This document shows positions 45,053-55,697 of a DNA stretch of 64,000 nt, piece by piece. The notes under the pieces were generated by a model that was given only the letters and a program-made list of their open reading frames with translations, did no database searches and had not been told where the DNA came from. The translations under genes and the position numbers were made by a program. Position 1 is the stretch's first letter. The number at the start of each line of letters is the position of its first letter. This DNA comes from Actinocatenispora sp036503555 (lineage in GTDB: Bacteria > Actinomycetota > Actinomycetes > Mycobacteriales > Micromonosporaceae): assembly GCA_036503555.1 (NCBI GenBank), contig DASXWQ010000042.1, positions 124,001 to 188,000 on the forward strand. Direction: 5' to 3'.

Positions 45053-45961
45053 TCAAGATCTGTCGGTTATGTGGGCGAGAGCGGCATCCACCAGATCCGG
45101 CCGCGTCGCGTCCAGCCAGCGGATCGAACGGTCCCGGCGGAACCACGACCGCTGCCGCCGCACGAACCGGCGCGTCGCCCGCACCGTCTCGTCCCGCGCC
45201 TCCCGCTCCGTCAGCTCCCCGTCCAGGAACCGCAGCACCTGCTGGTATCCCAGCGCCCGGCTCGCCGTACGCCCCTCGCGCAGGCCCTGCCCCGCCAGCG
45301 CGCGTACCTCGTCGACCAGGCCGGCCGCCCACATCCGGTCCACCCGCCGCTCGACCCGCTCGTCCAGCAGCTCCGGCGCGCAGTCCAGGCCGATCCGGAC
45401 CGATTCGTACACCGGGGCGGGCTCGGCGGGCAGCGCCGCCGTGAACGGGCCGCCGGTCAGCGCCAGCACCTCCAGCGCCCGGACGATCCGCCGCCCGTTG
45501 CTCGGCAGGATGTTCGCCGCCGCGGCCGGGTCGCGCGCGCTCAGCCGCTCGTACAGCGGCGCCGGGCCGACACGAGCCAGCTCCGCCTCCAGCTCCGCGC
45601 GCAGCACCGGATCCGTACCGGGAAACTCGAACGCGTCCAGCACCGCACGCACGTACAGCCCGGACCCGCCCACCAGCACCGGCGTACGCCCGGCGGCCAG
45701 CAACCGGTCCAGCACCGCCCGCGCCAACCCCTGGTACGCGGCGACGCTCGCCGGCTCGGTCACCGGCCAGATGCCCAGCAGGTGGTGCGGCACGCCGCCG
45801 GCCTCGTCCGCCGTCACCTTCGCCGTACCGATGTCCATGCCGCGGTAGAGCTGCATCGAGTCGGCGTTCACCACCTCGCCGGACAGCGCGCCCGCGAGCG
45901 CGACGCCCAGCGCCGACTTGCCCACCGCCGTCGGCCCCACCACCGCGACCGACCGCCTCAT
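45053..45961 (-). CDS. miaA: tRNA dimethylallyltransferase MiaA
   Basis: This predicts 302 residues. The P-loop is VVGPTAVGKSALGVALA; NADSMQLYRGMDIGTAKV and VGGSGLYVRAVLDAFEFPGTDP are further signatures. The enzyme adds a dimethylallyl group to A37 of tRNAs reading UNN codons. The ATG at 45961 overlaps the stop of the second 80-bp micro-ORF repeat (ATGA), so miaA translation is probably coupled to the repeat chain and through it to the upstream dioxygenase-like gene. Confidence 0.96.
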   Translation of the reverse strand: MRRSVAVVGPTAVGKSALGVALAGALSGEVVNADSMQLYRGMDIGTAKVTADEAGGVPHHLLGIWPVTEPASVAAYQGLARAVLDRLLAAGRTPVLVGGSGLYVRAVLDAFEFPGTDPVLRAELEAELARVGPAPLYERLSARDPAAAANILPSNGRRIVRALEVLALTGGPFTAALPAEPAPVYESVRIGLDCAPELLDERVERRVDRMWAAGLVDEVRALAGQGLREGRTASRALGYQQVLRFLDGELTEREARDETVRATRRFVRRQRSWFRRDRSIRWLDATRPDLVDAALAHITDRS

Positions 45962-46121
45962 GCCGGCTCCTCGCTTCGCTCCGAGCCGCCATGAGGCACA
46001 CACGCGCAGAACCGATGACTCGCTCGCTCACGCTCGCTCATGCCGGCTCCTCGCTTCGCTCCGAGCCGCCACGAGGCACACACGCGCAGAACCGATGACT
46101 CGCTCGCTCACGCTCACTCAT
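45962..46121 (-). repeat. Two 80-bp micro-ORF units between the dioxygenase-like gene and miaA
   Basis: On the minus strand units start at ATG 46121 and 46041, and miaA starts at 45961. Each encodes a 27-residue peptide beginning MSERERASHRFCACVP and ends in GAGGAGCCGGC before the next ATGA. The first ATG also overlaps the stop of the upstream gene (46118), so four reading frames are linked end to end. The units are near-identical to those at 20009-20168. Confidence 0.92.
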
Positions 46122-46843
46122 GCCGGCAGCCACGTCGCCACGAGGTACGTGACCTCGGCCGGGGTCGCCGCGTAGCGCACATCGGCGACGTACCGCCGGT
46201 CGCCGAGCGCGCCGGCCAGCACCTGCCAGGCGGCGCGCCCCGCGGCGTCCACCCGGGCCGCGAGGTCGGCGTCCAGCGCGAGCAGCGACGCCGGGTCACC
46301 CGACTCCAGCGCCGAGCGGGCGGCCGCGTCGTACGCGTCGGACTCCGGGTCCGGCGCGCCCGGCGTGCGTACCGCCCGGCGGGCCGCCGCGTCGCCCAAC
46401 GCCAGCAGGCCCACCCGCCTCGCACCGGACCGCCCGGCCAGCTCCCGACCGACCGCGGCACACCGGTCCGCGGGCAGGTCGGCGGGCACGGTCAGGGCGC
46501 GCCGGCGTACCGGGCGGCGGTCGGGGCGTGCGGGGGCGCGGCCCAGCAGCCAGGCACCCACCAGGATCGACAGGTCGGTGAAAATCCGACCCGTGCCGGA
46601 TCCGCCGAGGTCGACCGGGATGTCCAGGCCGTACCCGGCGAACGTGCCGTGGTCGTCCGGACCCCACACGGACTGCTCCGTCCCGGTGCCGAGCAGCCAC
46701 ACCTCCTCGACGCCCGGTGCGAGCATCGCCCGGACCGCGGCGGCGGTCGCCGACCGTACCTCGGCGAGGTCGCCCGCGCCGCCGGTGGCGAGATCCGGGA
46801 CGAGCAGGGGCGGGTGCGGGCACACCGCGGCCGAGACGATCAC
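46118..46843 (-). CDS. Class III extradiol dioxygenase-like protein (Rv2728c-like)
   Basis: This predicts 241 residues from a GTG. The N terminus VSAAVCPHPPLLVPDLA resembles the metal-binding start of class III extradiol ring-cleavage dioxygenases (LigB/MEMO type); later parts (DDHGTFAGYGLDIPVDLG, RVGLLALGDAAAR) fit a divergent member. Activity is unproven, since few metal ligands are visible. In M. tuberculosis the corresponding gene (Rv2728c) is also next to miaA. The last codons overlap the first 80-bp unit. Confidence 0.8.
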   Translation of the reverse strand: MIVSAAVCPHPPLLVPDLATGGAGDLAEVRSATAAAVRAMLAPGVEEVWLLGTGTEQSVWGPDDHGTFAGYGLDIPVDLGGSGTGRIFTDLSILVGAWLLGRAPARPDRRPVRRRALTVPADLPADRCAAVGRELAGRSGARRVGLLALGDAAARRAVRTPGAPDPESDAYDAAARSALESGDPASLLALDADLAARVDAAGRAAWQVLAGALGDRRYVADVRYAATPAEVTYLVATWLPA

Positions 46844-47063
46844 CCGCTCACGGTATCGGCCCGGCCGGCGACGCCCACGCGAAGGCGACGATGCAGTCGC
46901 CTCACGCGGCGATCAGGTCACGGTTCGGCTTCGACCGGTTCCCGGAGGGCTGGACAGACCTGTGACAATGCTCCGAGACGCACGAGACTCATGGGCCGGT
47001 CGAGCCGGCCGGCGGCCCGGTGCACGCGGCACCGGGACCGGGAGGAACCTGAAGGTGGATTCG

Positions 47064-48284
47064 ATGAGCGGTGACGGGCGCGACTGGACGACATTCGGTC
47101 GGGTCGACGCGAACGGCACGGTCTACGTCAAGACGGCGGCCGGCGAACGGCCGGTCGGCTCCTGGCAGGCCGGTACGCCCGAAGAGGGGCTCGCGCTGTT
47201 TGCCCGTCGGTTCGCCGACCTGGTGACCGAGGTCGACCTCCTGGAGAGCCGGCTCGCCTCCGGCAAGGCCGACGCCGGCCACTCGGCGGCCACCATCCGC
47301 CGCCTGCGCAACGAGCTGTCCACCGCGCACGTGGTCGGCGACATCGACATGCTGTCCGGCAAGCTCGACGAGCTGTCGGTGGTGGCGCAGAAGAAGGCCG
47401 AGGAGGCGAAGGCCGCGCGCGAGGCGGCCAAGGTCGAGGCCGTCGAACGCAAGCAGGCGCTCGCCGTCGAGGCCGAGCACATCGCCACCGACTCCACCCA
47501 GTGGAAGGCGGCCGGCGACCGGCTCAAGGAGATCCTCGACGAGTGGAAGACCATCCACGGCGTCGACCGCAAGACCGACGGCGAGCTCTGGAAGCGGTAC
47601 TCGGCGGCCCGTGACGCCTTCGCCCGCCGCCGCGGTACGCACTTCGCCAGCCTCGACGCCTCCCGTAAGGAGGTCCAGTCGACCAAGGAGCAGCTCGTCG
47701 CCGAGGCCGAGTCGCTGGCCACGTCGGAGGACTGGGCGCAGACCGCGGCGCGGCTGAAGCAGCTGATGGCCGACTGGAAGGCGGCCGGCCGCGCGTCCAA
47801 GGAGGCCGAGCAGCGGCTGTGGGACCGGTTCCGCGGCGCGCAGGACGCGTTCTTCTCCCGCCGCAGCGAGGTGTTCAACGCCCGCGACGCGGAATACCAG
47901 GGCAACCTGACGGCGAAGCGCGAGCTGCTGACCGAGGCCGAAGCGCTCGACGTGGACGCCGACCCGAAGGCCGCGCAGCACAAGCTGCGGGAGATCCAGG
48001 GTCGGTGGCACGAGGTCGGCCGGGTACCGCGGGAGGCCGTGTCCGGGCTGGAGCGCCGGCTGCGCGCCGTCGACGAGAAGGTCCGGTCGGCGATGGACAC
48101 CGCGTGGCGGCGTACCCCGATCGACCAGAACCCGCTGCTCGCGCAGATGCGTGAGCAGGTCGCCGAGGCCGAGCAGCGGCTGGAGCGGGCCAAGGCGGCA
48201 GGCGACGCCCGGCGGATCAAGGAGGCTGAGGAGTCGCTGGCCGGCAAGCGCCGCTTCCTCGAACTCGCCGAGCACACCAGCTGA
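47064..48284 (+). CDS. DUF349-domain coiled-coil protein (Rv2731-like)
   Basis: This predicts 406 residues from ATG 47064 (an in-frame GTG at 47055 with GGAGG is equally plausible). It holds three DUF349-type helical repeats with the W-K/W-x-E pattern (WKAAGDRLKEILDEWKTIH, WAQTAARLKQLMADWKAAG, AQHKLREIQGRWHEVG) and long charged helices rich in Ala, Glu, Lys likely to form coiled coils. No signal peptide is visible. The role is unknown. A hairpin, CCCGGTGC ... GCACCGGG (47016-47036), lies just before the Shine-Dalgarno and could affect initiation. Confidence 0.88.
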   Translation: MSGDGRDWTTFGRVDANGTVYVKTAAGERPVGSWQAGTPEEGLALFARRFADLVTEVDLLESRLASGKADAGHSAATIRRLRNELSTAHVVGDIDMLSGKLDELSVVAQKKAEEAKAAREAAKVEAVERKQALAVEAEHIATDSTQWKAAGDRLKEILDEWKTIHGVDRKTDGELWKRYSAARDAFARRRGTHFASLDASRKEVQSTKEQLVAEAESLATSEDWAQTAARLKQLMADWKAAGRASKEAEQRLWDRFRGAQDAFFSRRSEVFNARDAEYQGNLTAKRELLTEAEALDVDADPKAAQHKLREIQGRWHEVGRVPREAVSGLERRLRAVDEKVRSAMDTAWRRTPIDQNPLLAQMREQVAEAEQRLERAKAAGDARRIKEAEESLAGKRRFLELAEHTS

Positions 48285-48335
48285 CCGACGTTCCCGGCAC
48301 ATCGGCCTGTCCCAGCCACCCGGTACGGTGGCGCC

Positions 48336-49076
48336 ATGGATCAGGGTCGATGTGTGCCGTTCTCGGCGGTGTTCAACTTCCGTGACCTGGGTGGATACGA
48401 GGCGGCCGGTGGGAGCCGGGTGCGGTCGGGTGTGGTCTACCGGTCGGACGGGCTGTTCCGGCTGACCGAGGCGGACCTGGGCCGGTTCACCGGGCTCCGG
48501 GTGCGCAGCGTCATCGACCTGCGTCGTGTCGACGAGATCGGCAAGGACGGCCGGGTCCCGGCCGTCGAGGGCCTCGCGTACCACAACGTGTGTCTTCAGA
48601 CGACGGCCTGGACCGCGGTCGACGTGCAGCCGGCGGCGATGGGCGAGTTCCTCGCCGCGCGGTACGGGGAGATCGCCGACGAGGCGGTCACCGGCTCGAT
48701 GGCCGCGGTGCTGCGGCTCATCGCCGACGACGCCGCCGGCGGCGGCACCGTCTTCCACTGCACGGCTGGCAAGGACCGTACCGGCGTGGTCGCGGCGGTG
48801 GTCCTGGCGCTGCTGGGCGTGCCCGACGAGACGATCGCCGAGGACTACGCGGCGAGCCAGGCGTCCGAGGAACAGTACTTCGCGTGGCGCGCGCGGCAGC
48901 GTCCGGACGAGCCGCCGGTGATCGGCAACGGCAACGCCGCGCCGGCCGAGGCGATCCTGACGTTCCTGGCCGCGCTCCGCATGCGGTACGGCTCGGTCGC
49001 CGGCTACGTCGAGCGCGCCGGCCTCGACCGCGCCGGCCGGGCCGCTCTCCGCGCCCGCCTCCTCGTCAACGCCTGA
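48336..49076 (+). CDS. Tyrosine-protein phosphatase (PtpB-like)
   Basis: This predicts 246 residues. The start FNFRDLGGYEAAGGSRVRSGVVYRSDGL and the P-loop HCTAGKDRTG (Cys nucleophile and Arg of CX5R) are the signatures of the Y_phosphatase3 / PtpB family, which dephosphorylates phosphotyrosine, Ser/Thr or phosphoinositides. No signal peptide is visible. Confidence 0.92.
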   Translation: MDQGRCVPFSAVFNFRDLGGYEAAGGSRVRSGVVYRSDGLFRLTEADLGRFTGLRVRSVIDLRRVDEIGKDGRVPAVEGLAYHNVCLQTTAWTAVDVQPAAMGEFLAARYGEIADEAVTGSMAAVLRLIADDAAGGGTVFHCTAGKDRTGVVAAVVLALLGVPDETIAEDYAASQASEEQYFAWRARQRPDEPPVIGNGNAAPAEAILTFLAALRMRYGSVAGYVERAGLDRAGRAALRARLLVNA

Positions 49077-49137
49077 CACCCCACCGGTGCCGCCGCGTCG
49101 TGGCGGGCGGTGTCGGCGGCCGTGGGAGCATGGGTCC

Positions 49138-50727
49138 GTGGCACAGGCGAGCCGGACCGAGCGCTACGTCGGGCTGGCCGGCGCGATCCTCGTCGCCGCC
49201 GCCGGATACGGCGTGGGCGCCCTGCCCGGGCACACCCCGTTCGGGCAGTTGCCGACTCCGACCCGGCTGGCCGACCCGGCGTACGCGGTGGGCATGGCGG
49301 CGTGGCTGGTCGGCGTGGTGCTGCTGGTCGTGGCCTGGCTGCGGCTTCGCCGCCCCGCGTACGAGGGGGTGCTGTCGGACCGGTGGATGCTCGTCACCGT
49401 CGGCCTGTGGGCGCTGCCGATGCTGCTGTCCGCCCCGCTCGGCAGCCGCGACGGCTACGCGTACGCCGCCCAGGGCGACCTCTACGCGCACGGCCTTGAC
49501 CCGTACCAGGTGGGGCCGTCGGCGCTGCCGTCGCGGTGGCTGGGCGAGATGTCGCCGTCGTGGCGGGACAGCCCCGTGCCGTACGGGCCGCTGGCGCTGC
49601 TGGTGACCCGCGTCGCGGCGGCGCCGGGAAACCTCACCGTCGCCCTCGTGGTGTTGCGGCTGGCCGCGCTGGCCGGTGTGCTGCTGCTGGCGTGGCACCT
49701 GCCGCGGCTGGCGCGGGCCTGCGGCGTACCGGCCGGGGCGGCGTGCTGGCTCGGCCTCGGCAGCCCGGTCCTGCTCGTACACCTGGTGTCCGGGGCGCAC
49801 AACGACGCGCTGATGCTGGGCCTGCTCGTCGCCGGCCTGGCGTACGCGGCGCGGCGGCGCGGGGTACCGGCCGGGCTGGCGCTCGGCCTCGCCGCCGCCG
49901 TCAAGATCACCGCCCTGGTGGCGCTGCCGTTCGCCGTCGTCCTGCTCCTGCCGGCGACGCGCCTCCTGGCTGCGGCCGGAACCTCGCCCGGCGCCGGCCC
50001 GGCGACCCGCGTGGACGCCGACCCGGAGACGGGCCGCGGCCCCGGACCGGACGCGCGACGAGGCTCGGCGGCGGGTGTCGGGCGGTTGGTGCGTGCGGCG
50101 GTGGCGCCGTTCCTCGCCGGTGCGGTCGGGTTCGCGGCGGTGACACTGGTGTCCGGGCTGGGATTCGGCTGGGTGTCGGCGCTGTCCGGTACGGAGGCGT
50201 CGGTGCAGTGGACGTCGCTGCCGACCGGCGTCGGCATGGTCCTCGGCTTCCCGCTGGCGGTCGCCGGTCTGCCGGGCGCCGGCGGGGTGCTCGCCGTCTG
50301 CCGCGCCGTCGCGTTCTACGCGGTGCTGCCGGTCGTACTCGTCGCGCTGTGGTGGCCGCTGCGGCACGGCGCCGCCACCCGTACCGTCGTCGCCCGGGCC
50401 GGCTGGGCGCTGGCAGCGCTGCTGCTGTGCTCGCCCACCGTCCACCCGTGGTACGTGCTGTGGCCGGTGGCGGTGCTCGCCGCCGCCGTCACCGACCAGC
50501 GGGTCGTACGCACGCTCGCGGTGCTGCTGGTCGTGCTGACGGCGCTGGTGCTGCCGGACGGGTACAACCTGGCGCGGGTGACCGCGCCGGTCGGCGCGCT
50601 CGCGGACGTGGCGGTGGTGGTGGCGCTGGCGGTGTCAGCCGTACGCCGGTGGCGGGGTGACGCCCGGATGAGGATCGTCACCCCGGCGGTCACCGTCAGA
50701 AACCGAGCGCCTGGGCCCGACGCTTGA
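49138..50727 (+). CDS. mptA: Polyprenol-phosphomannose-dependent alpha-1,6-mannosyltransferase (MptA-like)
   Basis: This predicts 529 residues from a GTG with GGGAG ten bases upstream. It is a GT-C integral membrane protein with about a dozen transmembrane helices and a first outer loop SRDGYAYAAQGDLYAHGLDPYQVGP, whose Asp is the usual catalytic acidic residue. Such enzymes extend mannan chains of lipomannan outside the membrane. The order with the Rv2175c-like gene and Ser/Thr kinase matches M. tuberculosis Rv2174 (mptA) - Rv2175c - pknL. The last 32 bases overlap the convergent next gene. Confidence 0.85.
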   Translation: MAQASRTERYVGLAGAILVAAAGYGVGALPGHTPFGQLPTPTRLADPAYAVGMAAWLVGVVLLVVAWLRLRRPAYEGVLSDRWMLVTVGLWALPMLLSAPLGSRDGYAYAAQGDLYAHGLDPYQVGPSALPSRWLGEMSPSWRDSPVPYGPLALLVTRVAAAPGNLTVALVVLRLAALAGVLLLAWHLPRLARACGVPAGAACWLGLGSPVLLVHLVSGAHNDALMLGLLVAGLAYAARRRGVPAGLALGLAAAVKITALVALPFAVVLLLPATRLLAAAGTSPGAGPATRVDADPETGRGPGPDARRGSAAGVGRLVRAAVAPFLAGAVGFAAVTLVSGLGFGWVSALSGTEASVQWTSLPTGVGMVLGFPLAVAGLPGAGGVLAVCRAVAFYAVLPVVLVALWWPLRHGAATRTVVARAGWALAALLLCSPTVHPWYVLWPVAVLAAAVTDQRVVRTLAVLLVVLTALVLPDGYNLARVTAPVGALADVAVVVALAVSAVRRWRGDARMRIVTPAVTVRNRAPGPDA

Positions 50728-51049
50728 CCTCGGTGGCGCGGTTGTCACCGAGCGCTTCCGCGGGTACACCCGGGAGTGAATCGTCGGGTGTGTAGAGCCA
50801 CCGGAAGGCCTCCTCGTCGTTGTACCCCGCGTCGTGCAGCAGGGTGAGAATGCCGGGGAGGTGCTTCAGCGTCGTGGCTGATCCGATCAGTTCGACGGGC
50901 GTCCGCAGGACACCGTCCTTGCGCAGCGCCAGGAGCCGTCCTTCGCGGATCAACTGCCGCACCCGGTTCACGGGCATGTCGAGTCGTTCGGCGACGTCGG
51001 GGAGGGCCAGCCAGGCGGCGGGCTCGTTCGGCGTTTCGGTCACCCGCAC
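50696..51049 (-). CDS. Rv2175c-like DNA-binding protein
   Basis: This predicts 117 residues from a GTG at 51049. The N-terminal winged-HTH WLALPDVAERLDMPVNRVRQLIREGRLLAL is followed by a conserved C-terminal domain (LIGSATTLKHLPGILTLLHDAGYNDEEAFRWLYTPDDSLPG...KRRAQALGF). In M. tuberculosis Rv2175c binds DNA and is phosphorylated by PknL; the PASTA kinase gene lies 1.9 kb away here. The stop overlaps mptA by 32 bases on the opposite strand. Confidence 0.85.
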   Translation of the reverse strand: MRVTETPNEPAAWLALPDVAERLDMPVNRVRQLIREGRLLALRKDGVLRTPVELIGSATTLKHLPGILTLLHDAGYNDEEAFRWLYTPDDSLPGVPAEALGDNRATEVKRRAQALGF

Positions 51050-51310
51050 AGAGTGCCACGTCCACGCGGGATTCCCAGTACGGCCTGCCGACCGCTATCG
51101 TCACTCCGGACGAATCAGGCGTCCGTCGTTCCGGCACATTTCCGGCACGGTCTCCGGCGGTGCACGCCGCCAGGCGTCCGTCGACCCACGACCTGCCGGG
51201 CAACCCCGGATCCTGACCACCGACCGCGTCCGCCCCCGGCGGGCACGGCACACGTTCGGCGACGACCCCGTACCACCCCTGTCCGGGTCGCCACCGAAGA
51301 AAGGAACCAG

Positions 51311-51832
51311 GTGAGTTTCTGGCAGGCAGCACGCCGTGAGGCGTCCGGCACGCTGCGATCCTTCCGGTACGACTTCGTCCAGGTCCTGCTCGGCCAGCGC
51401 GGCTCGCGCCGGGTCCTGGCCGTGACCGGGCTGACGGCGCTGGTGGCCGCCGGCGGCGTGGGGACGGCGTTCGCGGTCGCGGGCGGCGGCACGCCGGCAC
51501 CGCAGGCCGGCGACCGGCCGGCCGTCGTGACCAGCGCACCCAGCGGCGGCAACGTCGCCGACACCACCGACCCGGGGCCGGCGTCCGGCGGGCTGAGCAC
51601 GTCGCCCAGCGCGTCCGCCACGCCCAGCGGTTCGGCGGAGCCGACCATGCCGGCCGGCTCGGGGGCCAGCACGAGGCCGCGCCCGACCAGCGGCGACCCG
51701 ACCCCGGAGCCCGGGCCGACCAGGACGAAGCCGAAGCCGCCACCGTCGCACAGCGCGTCCCCGACGCCGACGCCGAGCTCGCCGAGCCCGACGCCGAGCG
51801 ACCCGGGCAGCGGCTCCCCATCCGCCGAGTGA
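51311..51832 (+). CDS. Membrane-anchored Pro/Ser/Thr-rich protein
   Basis: This predicts 173 residues from a GTG with AAGGA six bases upstream. A basic helical start (FWQAARREASGTLRSFRYDFVQVLLGQRGSRR) precedes one transmembrane segment (VLAVTGLTALVAAGGVGTAFAV). The outer part is low-complexity (PSASATPSGSAEP, PTPTPSSPSPTPS), likely an extended, possibly glycosylated cell-wall stalk. I do not recognise the family. Confidence 0.7.
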   Translation: MSFWQAARREASGTLRSFRYDFVQVLLGQRGSRRVLAVTGLTALVAAGGVGTAFAVAGGGTPAPQAGDRPAVVTSAPSGGNVADTTDPGPASGGLSTSPSASATPSGSAEPTMPAGSGASTRPRPTSGDPTPEPGPTRTKPKPPPSHSASPTPTPSSPSPTPSDPGSGSPSAE

Positions 51833-51925
51833 CGTCTCCGGCGCCGACCGCGAACCCCGGTCGGCGCCGGACTCGTCCGGGTGCCCGTTCGCGGCGCCGG
51901 CGCCACATCCGACCGCGCCCCGGGC

Positions 51926-51931
51926 TAGGGT
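51926..51931 (+). promoter_or_regulatory. Possible -10 box for a leaderless micro-ORF
   Basis: TAGGGT lies eight bases before the ATG at 51940, the spacing expected if transcription starts at or next to that ATG. No strong Shine-Dalgarno precedes the ATG. Confidence 0.4.
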
Positions 51932-51939
51932 CGGGCGCC

Positions 51940-52023
51940 ATGAGCGAGCGCCAGCGAGCGAATCGGAAGCACTGCGCGAAGGGGCCTCACGGGCGATCCG
52001 ACCGGAGGGAGGAACGGCCGTGA
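51940..52023 (+). CDS. Diverged 27-codon micro-ORF coupled to the methyltransferase
   Basis: The ORF has the same length as the 80-bp repeat ORFs and aligns with them without gaps: MSERQRANR... against MSERERANH..., then CA, PHG, S(E/D)R and EE at the same positions. Its TGA (52021-52023) overlaps the GTG of the methyltransferase (GTGA), and GGAGGGAGG just before provides the Shine-Dalgarno. It is a single, older copy of the element found at 20009 and 46121. Confidence 0.6.
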   Translation: MSERQRANRKHCAKGPHGRSDRREERP

Positions 52024-52802
52024 GTGAACTGACCGAGCGGGACATCCTCGTCCGCGAGTCGTACCCGGACGGTCGTCACCTGGACACCCGCCGCTCCATC
52101 TACCGGTACCGGGTGCCGGCGCTGGACCTGGTCGGCGCCGTCCTGGCGGAGCTGCCCACGACGACCGGGCTCGTCGTCGACGTCGGCTGCGGCAACGGGG
52201 CGTACGTCTCGCGGCTGCGCGCCGAGCGTCCGGCGCTCCGGGTACTCGGGCTGGACCTGTCGCCGGGGATGGCCACGGCGACAGGCGCGCCGGCCGCCGT
52301 CGCGGACGCGACCCGGCTGCCGCTGCCGGACGGGGTCGCCGACGGCGTGCTCTGCCTGCACATGCTCTACCACGTACCCGAGCCGGCGGCGGCCGTCGCC
52401 GAACTGGCCCGGGTACGCGCCGCCGGTGGCACGGCGCTGGTCGCCGGCAACGCGACCGACGACAAGACGGAGATCACCGCGCTGTGGCGGGCCGCCGCGT
52501 ACGCCGCGACCGGGACCGACCACCGCGTCCCCGACGTCACCGAGCACTGCTCGCTGGAGTACGCGGAGGAGCTGGCGCGGGCGCGGTTCGCCGAGGTACG
52601 GCGGATCGACCTGCGCGGCGAGGTGGTCGTGCCGGAGCCGGGTCCGGTGCTGGCGTTCCTGGACTCGCAGCGCGCGATCACCGGCCGGGGCCTGCCGGTG
52701 GACGAGGTGCTGGCGGCGGCGGAGCGGCTGCTGACCGACAGCATCGGCCGGGTCGGCGCGTTCCGGTTCACCAGTCACGTCGGCATCCTGGTCTGCCGGT
52801 AG
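52020..52802 (+). CDS. SAM-dependent methyltransferase
   Basis: This predicts 260 residues from a GTG. The Rossmann-fold SAM site is clear: motif I VVDVGCGNGAYVSRL, then VLGLDLSPGM, motif II/III DGVLCLHMLYHVPEPAAAVAELARV. The substrate cannot be told from the sequence. The start overlaps the stop of the 27-codon micro-ORF, suggesting translational coupling. Confidence 0.88.
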   Translation: MSELTERDILVRESYPDGRHLDTRRSIYRYRVPALDLVGAVLAELPTTTGLVVDVGCGNGAYVSRLRAERPALRVLGLDLSPGMATATGAPAAVADATRLPLPDGVADGVLCLHMLYHVPEPAAAVAELARVRAAGGTALVAGNATDDKTEITALWRAAAYAATGTDHRVPDVTEHCSLEYAEELARARFAEVRRIDLRGEVVVPEPGPVLAFLDSQRAITGRGLPVDEVLAAAERLLTDSIGRVGAFRFTSHVGILVCR

Positions 52803-52901
52803 CCGGCATCCCGGACACGCCGGGCGGCGCGGAAACGGGTGGTTGGCGACGATTCGGCCACGTACCCGGCCGGCTTGGTCGGCGTACGCCGGGCCGGTCT
52901 C

Positions 52902-52915
52902 TACACTCGCGAACA

Positions 52916-52918
<3 letters not shown>
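52902..52918 (+). promoter_or_regulatory. -10 box and leaderless start of the PASTA kinase
   Basis: TACACT (52902-52907) lies eight bases before the ATG at 52916, and no Shine-Dalgarno is visible, so the mRNA probably starts at or within two bases of the ATG. A clear -35 is not seen at the right spacing. Confidence 0.55.
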
Positions 52919-54765
<1,847 letters not shown>

Positions 54766-54766
<1 letters not shown>

Positions 54767-55602
54767 TGCGCTTCGGCGCACACGTCTCGACCGGCGGTGC
54801 GCTCGCCACCGCACCCGGCCGTGCCCGCGCGATCAGCGCCGACTGCGTGCAGGTGTTCGTCGGCAACCCGCGCGCCTGGCGTACCACGCCGATCACCGCC
54901 AAGGCCGCCGAGGAGTTCCGGAAGGCGTGCGCGGAGACCGGCGTCGAACCGTTCGTGCACTGCATGTACCTCGTCAACTACGGCACCGCCGACGACGCGC
55001 TGCGGGCGCGGTCGGTCGCCGCGCTGGAGCACACCATGCGCGTCGCCGACGAGCTCGGCGTGACCGGCGTCGTCACGCATCTGGGCTCCCACAAGGGAAC
55101 GGGCTTCAACACCGGGCTGGACCGGCTGGTCGACGCGCTCGCCGCCGGGCTCGCCGCGAGCGAACACACCCTGTTGCTGCCGGAGAACTCGGCCGGCTCC
55201 GGCGACACCGTCGGCTCGTCGGTGGCGGAGCTGGCCGCGATCTCCGACCGGCTCGGCGCACCCGACCGGCTCGGCGTGTGCCTAGACACCGCGCACCTGT
55301 TCGCCGCCGGGTACGAGATCCGCACGCGGGCCGGGCTCGACGCGCTGTTCGGCGAGTTCGACGCGGCGATCGGGCTGGACCGGCTGCGGCTGGTGCACCT
55401 CAACGACTCGAAGACCGACCTGGGCTCCCGCGTCGACCGGCACCAGAACATCGGCGACGGCCACATCGGTACGGCCGGCTTCACCGAGTTCGTCAACCAT
55501 CCGGCCGTCGCCGGCGTACCCGGGGTGCTGGAGGTGCCGGGGCTGGCCGGCAAGGGCCCCGACGCGGCGAACCTCGACCGCCTCCGCGCCATGCTGCGCT
55601 GA
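54766..55602 (+). CDS. nfo: Endonuclease IV (AP endonuclease)
   Basis: This predicts 278 residues; ATG shares one base with the kinase stop (TGATG), so the genes are coupled. The TIM-barrel zinc enzyme signatures are present: RFGAHVSTGG, VFVGNPRAWR, VVTHLGSHKG, LLPENSAGSG, LGVCLDTAHLFAAGY, VHLNDSKTDLGSRVDRHQNIGDGHIG. It cuts DNA at abasic sites in base-excision repair. Confidence 0.94.
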
Positions 55603-55697
55603 TCCCGCGCCCGGTTGGGCAAAAGTACCGGTACTGGTCGTACGCCGGAACTGGGAGGATTCCGTGCGCCTGATATCCCTGTCCAAGGAGAAGGCGC

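Noticed and set aside
41180..45994. 1604-codon plus-strand open frame
   Set aside because: Antisense to asparaginase, GH92 and miaA, with Arg/Val-rich low-complexity translation.
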